The notes below the pieces were generated by a model, which worked only from the letters and a program-made list of their open reading frames with translations, did not search any database and was not told the DNA's origin. A DNA stretch of 64,000 nucleotides from positions 23,038,153-23,102,152 of the forward strand of contig NC_134028.1 in NCBI RefSeq assembly GCF_964204645.1, given 5' to 3'. This stretch comes from Tubulanus polymorphus. Taxonomy: Eukaryota > Nemertea > Palaeonemertea > Tubulaniformes > Tubulanidae. Made by a program: the position numbers and the translations under genes. Shown here piece by piece: positions 56,736 to 64,000 of this stretch (position 1 is its first letter; each line of letters starts with the position of its first letter).

Positions 56736-59700
56736 ATGGAAACCCAAAACAACATGGCCGACAACGAACAAGTTGAAAACGAAAAGTAAGAATTTTATCG
56801 AAAATATCACCGTTTATTTCTCTTATTCATCGTATAGTCATCTTCTTAAAAAAACTCTACAACTATTCTTTAAGATCTATATCGTAAGAATAGTCTAAAC
56901 TTGAGTTGGAGTCGTAGTAGACACAAAAAAAGTCAAATTTTCTTGACTTTTTAGAGTCGACGAAACAACAGTTGTTTATTTATTATTTTGTTTACAAACA
57001 GTCAAAAGATGTCTGAACAAGGTTCAAGGCCTGGTTCTGCTGCGGAGCGTGAAAAAACTGGTGTTGAAGATGTAGTTTCTGCAGTTACTGTGAAAGCTTT
57101 ACAAGAGGTGGGTAGATACCCTTTTGTCCTCCTCCTCAGCCCTAATTTCATTGGGAGTCTTCCGTAATTTATTCAGCTAATTCTGTTTCGGTTTCAGTTT
57201 GATACTGGACATTATTCACCAGACAGACCGAAAGATAGCAGTCGACCAGGATCAGCTAAATCACAAACAAAGCCACCTTCAAAATCAGGTCAGTTTTTAT
57301 CCTATTTAAACTGTTTATCTTGATGTAAATCAATTTTTTGTAAGTTAGTTATATTTGGTATGTTATAATTCTAGGTTCACGCGCTGGTTCTAGACCTGGT
57401 TCTAGACCAACTTCAGCTGCTAAACCATCGTCGAGGCCAACTTCAGCAGCAGCACAAAAACCACCCTCTCGTCCTGGTTCTGCTGCGAAAGTGTCATCTC
57501 GTCCAGCATCCGGGGAGAAACCAGCATCTCGTCCAACATCAGCAGCAAGACCTGCGTCTGGAGAAAAACCAGCATCTCGACCTGGCTCTGCAGCGAGACC
57601 CGCGTCTGGAGAAAAACCAGCATCTCGACCAACATCAGCAGCAAGACCTGAGTCTGGAGAAAAACCAGCATCTCGGCCAGCATCAGCGGCAAGACCTGCA
57701 TCTCGTCCAGCCTCAGGGGACAAAACTTCCAGACCGGGTTCAGCGGCTGACAAACCAGCATCACCTAAAACACAGAATAGACCTTCTTCATTAACTTCAC
57801 CAGATAAATCTAAACATGCTGAAACATCTAAACAACCTCGTAAGTATTCCACCTATCAAATCAATGTATTTATCAGTGCAGTTTCATATCTTTAAATAAT
57901 ATCATCGTTTATAATAGTGGAGGATAACGCAGAAGATGAGACGGTTGCTAGGCCACCAACTGCTGCATCCGAAGCCGAGGAGGAGGCTGATGATAACAAA
58001 TCCACGGGTGAAGATGAGTCGGACATGCAAGAATCGATGTTACGCAGCGGTGGTGGAGATGATGATGATGATGATGATGGAGGAGATGATGACGGTGATG
58101 ATGATGACGACGACGATGATTTAGATGATTATGGGGGTCCAGATAATGAAGAGGAAAGTGAAGGGAGTGATGGAGAATCTGAACTGGTTGTACTCGATCC
58201 TGATCACGTGAGTTCGCTCGTAGATTCTGAAGTAAATGTTTGTTTCAGCGTTCGTTTTTACCGTTACTAGAATATTGTAACGTCTACTTTTTCAGCCTCT
58301 GATGAAACGTTTCCAAAACGCGTTGAGAACGCATCTCCACAATCAACTGGAAAAAATTGAACTCGAGCTCAGAGAACAGGTAAACTCAAACTATCATCTG
58401 ATCGAAGAATCTTCCTTTCAAACCTGGACTACGACTTTTAAGACCTCAACTCCTCTCAAAAATACTCTTAAAATCAGAATATTTCTAGTTCATTTACGAT
58501 TAAACTGCAATCTTTGATTTGAAGTGAAATTGCTGTCACTTTTGGCAAAACTATTACAATTAGAGATTCTAGATAGTTCTAGTCTGTTTTTCGAAAGCAT
58601 ATTATTTCCAAACTTGCCCCAGGCACTGCAAGTACCAGCTAGATGTTATATATGTTTTGTTCAATTTGAACAGACGGAAGCGTTGAAAAAGAAGAAAACC
58701 GACCGCGAAGACATCGGCGTCGAATTGTACGGAGTTCAACAGGAACTCGCGCGGCATCAGGTGATGTTAGAAAATAAACACGATTCATTCGCGAACGTCG
58801 AACAAGAACGACAGCAAATTGAGGTCGAACTTCACGACGTTCGAGAGTTGTATAAAGAGAAACAATTCGATTTCGGATCCGAGCGAAAAAAAGGTGCGAA
58901 TTTAAATTCTTAACAAATTTTAGAACGAATGATTATTACAGGTTGTTAGTTCTCTAAACGTAAAACCAGGTAGTACTGTGTAGGATAAATGATTTTATCA
59001 AAATCGCTACTTCATTTGCTACTAGTGTATAACAATGCATAGAGTCTCACTCTCCCTCAAATACTGTTTACTGTTAACTTCACTTATTCACCTGATGAAG
59101 TGACTATGCACTATTAGTGAAAGCTCGTATATAAATCAACCTACGGATAGAGTACTGCCAGTATTCACGTTTATGGATTTCATACCTGGTTAACACTCTC
59201 TAACAAGTCACAACTCTTTAGGTAAATTAATGATATCCAATGTGTATTTTTGCATTGAAACAGGTGCTGAATTACAACAAGAAGTGGAGAACCTCGCGCT
59301 GAGATTGTTCTATATGCAGACCGCTAAAGAAGATGTGAGATCGGATATCGCTGTGATGCGTCGGGCGGCTGAGAAAGCTGAAACTGAAGTTTCAAAGATA
59401 GAAGACTCTAAGCAGAAACAGGTACCGTGTGTCTGGTGTGGAAGTGTATCTGGATCGAGTTCGGTTTATTGAACAGTTGATGTCGTGTATTTCAGGATTT
59501 ATACGTTGATAAACTTGTGGAAAGAGTCGACAAATTGAAAGAAGAAATCTCGATGTACGAAGCTCAAATCGCTGCCCAAAGTGAAGAGACGAAAGCCGCT
59601 AAAGACGCTCTGATGGAAGCTGCTATGGAAATAGAGGTTATTCATTCATAAAACTGACGATTTCTTCAGTTCGTAGTATCATTATTTACGATGAAATTTA

Positions 59701-62700
59701 ATGATATTTTTCGTGTGAATTTAGGCGATTAATTTGGAAAAGAAGCAATTATATCAGCAATGGTCGAGCAGTTTAATCGGAATGAGACGTAGAGATGAAG
59801 CGCACGCCGCCATGACTGATGCTTTACAGTAAGTAATTCCTGAGATAATATTTGCTCCAAGAATGTTTCCTTGAGCTAGTAGTTTCTAGTTTTAGTCAAA
59901 TAAACTTCTAGCAAAAGGAAACATTTTCGGCTTTAATGCAATTTTTTCACTTTTTTTGTGGCATTCTCTACATATCATCGTCAAAACACGGACATAGTGT
60001 CTCTTCGATGGTTATAAATTCCTGTTTAACCTATACCGCGAATCTGTGAAGAAAATGATGAAATTAACGGTTTATCTCTTGCAGTCAACAGCAACAACAA
60101 ATTCTATCGCTAGAAACTGAAATCGACGGCTTTAAGAAGTCGATTTTACATGAACAGGAAGAGAACGAGAAATTGACTCGCGTTTTACATAAAACGGATA
60201 TGGACATCGCGACGGTTAAAAAACAGTTACAATCGTGTCAGGCTAAACACGAGATTCTGAAAGCCGAATATTCAACATACACTCGAATGTTACATGAAAC
60301 TGAACAGGCTTTGAACAGAGCTTCTACTGTAAGTTTTCCTGCATGGTTTGTAGGGATACTAAGTGCTGCTTTGTGGATAGAATTTGTTAAGGCCCTGGGT
60401 ACGGTTCTCAAAAGTCAGTTAGAGTTAAGCAGAGGATTGTTGGCATAGTTAAAATTATAGCTGCATTATTATGCTCGGTTTTATAGAATGGTAACAACCC
60501 AGGGGCTAACTCAATTCATTATCAATTGAGTTAGCCCCAGGTCTAAAGTTAATACCAGTCTACATAACTGGGCCCAGTATTTATCCACTGGTTATGTTTA
60601 ACTACCAACTTTTGAGCAACTGGCTCCTTGTGTCTACTTTTCACAATGATATCAATAACAGCTGAAAAGTGCACCCTTCTACATCAGAAGTGCTGAAAAA
60701 TATTGCTTAAGCCTTGCTACAAATGTGGTATCCCTGAGATCAATGTTATATCTCATATGAATCAATATTCAGCGATTATGATTTTGACGCTTTGCGTTCG
60801 TTTCAGGATAAACAACTTCGTCAGAATGAACTGAACGCGTTGAGGAAACAAATCGAGCGAGAATATTTAGAGAAAGTGAAATTGGAAGACGAGATTATGG
60901 AAAAATTACGATCTCAACTAACGATGGATAAAGCCTCTATTTACACGGAGAAACTGACCGCTAAAATGAGGAATCGGACTAAAGAATTGGTAAGTTTGAT
61001 TAGATGTTCATAATTTAAGATTTTTGTTCATGAATTTCTTAATATTATGGAAATGTTTTCGTTTCTTTACAGGAAGCACAAGTGGCCGTGGTTGAGAATG
61101 AAATTTCCAGGGATTCGTTGCAAGTATCCAACACGAAAACGCGTATCGAACACCTGAAAAAACTGCTCGAGATCCTCGACGAGGAGGTTCGCAATAAGAA
61201 TCAAGTGATCGGTAAAAGTGAGAACGAAATCGTGAAACGCAACGCGGTCATCGAACGCAAACAGGGAATCATTGATCAGTACAACAAGAAAATGGAAGTT
61301 ATGATTTCTACTGCTGGGGTATGAATAACATGTGTTATATCTGTGTTTCATATTTTGGCAAAGGCTTTAGATTTAGTCTCATCAGGTCACAGTTCTAATT
61401 TATGGGAAACTGTACAGTAGACTCTGTTTGTCTCGGATCTTGTCGCACCAATAAATTCTATCTGAGGCACGATGCCAATTCCGGGGTAGTTTGAGCAGAG
61501 ATGGATCAATATCACATTGAATTGGAGTTGATAGATAATGTAATGTCATGCGGGGCACATGATTATCTGAGGGAATCAACTCTGGAATAAACAGTGCCTA
61601 CTGTAACTGAAAAAGTAGTTGCTCAGAAGTTGGTTAACTGGTGAACAAATACCATAGTTGTAATGCATTTTCAATCGTCACTGTGTCAACAATCCACTTC
61701 ACTTTAACCAACTTTTGAGCAACTGACCCCAGAAATTTAACTCTTGAGTCAAACTTAAACCCGTGGACTTTGGAGTCGAGTCAAGGAAAAAAGTGTTCTG
61801 AATCTGATATCTCTTGACGTAGGGAGTAGAACTCGGACCGCTCGAGATAAACATCAACTCCATACAGAAGTCGATCGACAGTCGTCAAGGCGAAATCGCC
61901 GATTTACAACAGATGTGGCTGAGAGAACAGAGCGAATTAGTTCGTCTGAGCAAAGAGAAAGACACGCAGGGCGTAGACGTCGAACGCTTGAAGAAACAAC
62001 TGACGATTTTATCTCAGAAGAAAATTAGAATTGAAAGTGAGTTTTTTGGTTTATCGAGTATAATATAGCTTATTAGAGTTAGCTGCTTACTGAGAGTGTT
62101 GTTCGCACGTTGTTGCAGATGAGATTGAAGTACAGAAGACGGATACAGCTGGAATTGAAAGGAATATCCGTAATATGCAGAATGATATGATCAAACTCAA
62201 TACATTACTGCATAAAGAACAAGGAATCAAACACGATCTTCATCAGGGAACGATTCTAATGGAAAATGATTTCATCACTTCGCTGAAGGTATTTACCGTT
62301 TCATTAGCACCGGTTAAATCTTTGTTGATATTGAATTCGTGTATTCGATAGATTTTGTTTTGTTCCTGTTTTTCTAGGAAGCAGAAAAGGAGTCGATTCA
62401 AATGCAAGAAAAACTGGAAACGTTGAAGGAAGAGAAGGATAGATTGTTGAATAGTTTGATTGAAGCTGAGTAAGTGAAAATCATTTCAGAAATCAGCTCT
62501 TTTTACCTGTAAATCATGATATTGAATGTCTGTTGTTATTTCTCAGGCGTCAGATAATGTTATGGGAGAAGAAAACTCAGTTAGCTCAAGAGACTCGGGC
62601 GGCCGTCGATTCTGAGGTCGGTCAGGGAGAAATGAGAGCGATGAAAGCGGAAATACATCGCATGCAAGTTCGATACGCGCAGTTGATGAGGCAACAGGAA

Positions 62701-63707
62701 AAGATGATACAAGAAATGGAAAAATCTGTCTCAAGGTAAACAGAATGAACGGCTTGTAATGCTCATTGAAGCGTTAGGAGCAAGGACAGAACCAGAATAT
62801 CTAGTATTCTTTCTGTCAAAAATCTAATTTCAGGAGAGACACGATCTGGACTCGTGGAGAAGCTCAACAGAAGATGCACAAGAAAGTTTTAACGAAAGGA
62901 TCGTTTCAACGACAACTCGCTGAAACTAAAAAGAAAATCAAAGTCACGTTACAGGTTCGTATAGCTTCGTATTTCAGCTTGAAACCGTTTCTTAATCGAT
63001 TCATCCTTGATGTTAACGTATATGTGGTTTTTTAGGATGCTAATAATTGTGATTTGGAGATTAGAGAATTGCGGGAGAATCAGCAGGATCTCAGCGGTCA
63101 GTTGGAAGGTAGACAGGTTAATGTTCAGCAATTACAAGGTGAAAGCGATACGTTAGACGGTGACCTCGAACATCTGATGGAAACTAAACAGAAGGTAAAT
63201 TCTAAAACTATCTGAAACTGAGTTTGATTTTCATTGTTCGGATCGTAGTTTCCCGAGACTAACCATACTGAATTATTTGTTTAACCTCACGACGGGATGG
63301 CCTTAGTTTAAAGTGCTGCTCACGCGCTGTAAGCAGCCAGCCGGACTCAAAACTACTTGTCACTCAGCACTGACTGTGAACGCTACAGTATCACATTATA
63401 TCCCACTGAGCTACTCCTTTTCCTATAGAACAGCAGTACATGCCTTGCGTTCTTGTTTCAGAATCTGTCTGAACTTTTGACGAAGCAGCAAAAGTCTAAA
63501 TACTACCAACAAGCTAAAGACGGTCGCTATACGAGATTGTGTAAAACAGACGTATCGCTGGAACAGGAGGCGCAGAAACAGACGAACAGAATGCAAACAT
63601 TGGCCGCAATCGTTGATCGTTTGAATCAAGAATATCCGCACGTTCAGCCAGCCATGCATCGTGTATCCATGGCTCTTTCAGCTCGGGGTTTAGAGGAAAC
63701 CGCGTAG
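56736..63707 (+). CDS. CCDC40: Coiled-coil domain-containing protein 40 (axonemal ruler)
   Basis: Twenty exons: 56736-56785, 57002-57107, 57198-57288, 57375-57839, 57918-58207, 58296-58379, 58674-58893, 59264-59421, 59496-59636, 59725-59828, 60085-60328, 60807-60989, 61073-61318, 61823-62036, 62119-62288, 62378-62469, 62547-62735, 62834-62954, 63036-63194, 63462-63707. All phases agree; 1190 residues (human 1142). The N-terminal 280 residues are disordered: Pro/Ser/Ala repeats, then an Asp-rich run. From LDPDHPLMKRFQ the protein is almost entirely coiled coil, with CCDC40 landmarks [50 protein letters not shown] and [12 protein letters not shown]40 pairs with CCDC39 to set the 96-nm repeat for inner dynein arms and the nexin-dynein regulatory complex in motile cilia. 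Confidence 0.97.
57503..57694 (+). repeat. 48-bp coding tandem repeat in CCDC40
   Basis: Four in-frame copies of 16 codons, [16 protein letters not shown] with small changes, in the largest N-terminal exon. Unrelated to the coiled-coil part. Confidence 0.92.
58057..58131 (+). repeat. GAT/GAC trinucleotide run coding for poly-Asp in CCDC40
   Basis: About 25 codons, nearly all GAT or GAC, broken by a few Gly codons. It makes the acidic segment just before the conserved coiled coil. Confidence 0.9.
60470..60575. mobile_element. Palindromic element, GGTTTTATAGA / CTGGGCCC family
   Basis: CTCGGTTTTATAGAATGGTA ... ACCAGTCTACATAACTGGGC with the GGGGCTAACTCAATTCA palindrome inside; same family as the insertion at 26715-26834. 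In a CCDC40 intron. Confidence 0.65.
61415..61603. mobile_element. TA-type palindromic MITE, CAGTAGACTCTG subfamily
   Basis: TA-CAGTAGACTCTGTTTGTC at the left, AACAGTGCCTACTG-TA at the right. TA duplication intact. In a CCDC40 intron, followed at 61610-61735 by a GTTGCTCAGAAGTTGGTTAA palindrome like the outer element at 26025. Confidence 0.65.
61610..61735. mobile_element. Palindromic element, AGTTGCTCAGAAGTTGGTTA family
   Basis: AGTTGCTCAGAAGTTGGTTA at the left and TTAACCAACTTTTGAGCAACT at the right form inverted ends; same family as the outer element at 26025-26292. Confidence 0.65.
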
Positions 63708-63915
63708 TGATATTGAGTCCTTATCTAATTGAAATTCCGTCCTCCAAAAATCAGTTTAATTAGTAATGTGTCCTTTAAAAAGTCGTCAATAATACATGTA
63801 TTGTAGCTTTCCTCTTTAATTACCATCAATGTCGAAGTTTTATACAAAATTTGGTGTTGTTGGTATTGCATGTTACCAGGTGATGGACACTTAATATAAA
63901 TGAGGTGAAGATTAA

Positions 63916-63921
63916 AATAAA
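63916..63921 (+). promoter_or_regulatory. Candidate polyadenylation signal, CCDC40
   Basis: AATAAA 209 bp after the stop codon; a second AATAAA lies at 63981-63986. Confidence 0.55.
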
Positions 63922-64000
63922 CTGTGATTAATTAAGATCATATTGTATTTCATGGTATATATTTATTGTTTTAGTGTAAAAATAAAATCTATTGAATCAA

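Noticed and set aside
56980-57001. Forkhead/FOXJ1-like site (TTGTTTACAAACA) by CCDC40 exon 2
   Set aside because: It matches a forkhead core, and FOXJ1 controls cilium genes, but it forms part of the splice acceptor tract and one short match is expected by chance.
57349-57852. 167-codon minus-strand frame with [12 protein letters not shown] repeats
   Set aside because: Exact antisense shadow of the CCDC40 repeat exon, which has correct splice sites and phase on the plus strand.

Overview
The window is nuclear DNA from a multicellular animal. Genes are split by GT-AG introns, proteins have metazoan domain architectures, two genes encode cilium proteins, and introns and spacers are full of short palindromic DNA-transposon relics and minisatellites. 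The mix (chordate-like gene content, compact 3-20 kb genes, CpG-rich exons in AT-rich spacers) suggests a marine invertebrate, plausibly a lophotrochozoan such as a mollusc, but the sequence alone does not fix the phylum. All gene models were built by hand: exons were joined only where splice sites and reading phase agreed and the translation matched a family I know.

Layout. (1) About 0.9-21.4 kb, plus strand: the 3' part of a secreted ADAMTS metalloprotease of the ADAMTS2/3/14 (procollagen N-propeptidase) type; its 5' exons lie before the window. Its introns hold two nearly identical tRNA-Ser(GCT) genes in opposite orientation and a KCTD-type BTB gene on the minus strand. (2) 21.4-26.4 kb: gene-poor, repeat-bearing spacer. 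(3) 26.4-36.4 kb: a tight block of four complete genes, B9D1 (minus), an FKBP12-like prolyl isomerase (plus), GALK1 galactokinase (minus) and ANKRD54 (plus). It has two short head-to-head promoter regions (132 and 107 bp between start codons) and one convergent junction. (4) 38.0-44.2 kb, plus: an SLC36-like amino-acid transporter with a long Ser/Thr-rich loop and two alternative acidic exons that the reading phase forces to be mutually exclusive. (5) 44.2-48.9 kb: UTRs and repeats. (6) 48.9-55.9 kb, minus: TBC1D16, a Rab GTPase-activating protein. (7) 56.7-63.7 kb, plus: CCDC40, the axonemal ruler coiled-coil protein, head-to-head with TBC1D16 as in the human genome.

The genes are not an operon and do not form one pathway. 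Two are ciliary (B9D1 at the transition zone, CCDC40 in motile axonemes), and four (B9D1, GALK1, TBC1D16, CCDC40) have human orthologues on chromosome 17, which points to retained ancestral linkage. I found no virus, toxin or CRISPR. The most interesting signals are the mutually exclusive exon pair, the conserved divergent TBC1D16-CCDC40 pair, the plant-type FKBP12 and the crowd of pogo/Tigger-like TA-flanked palindromes.
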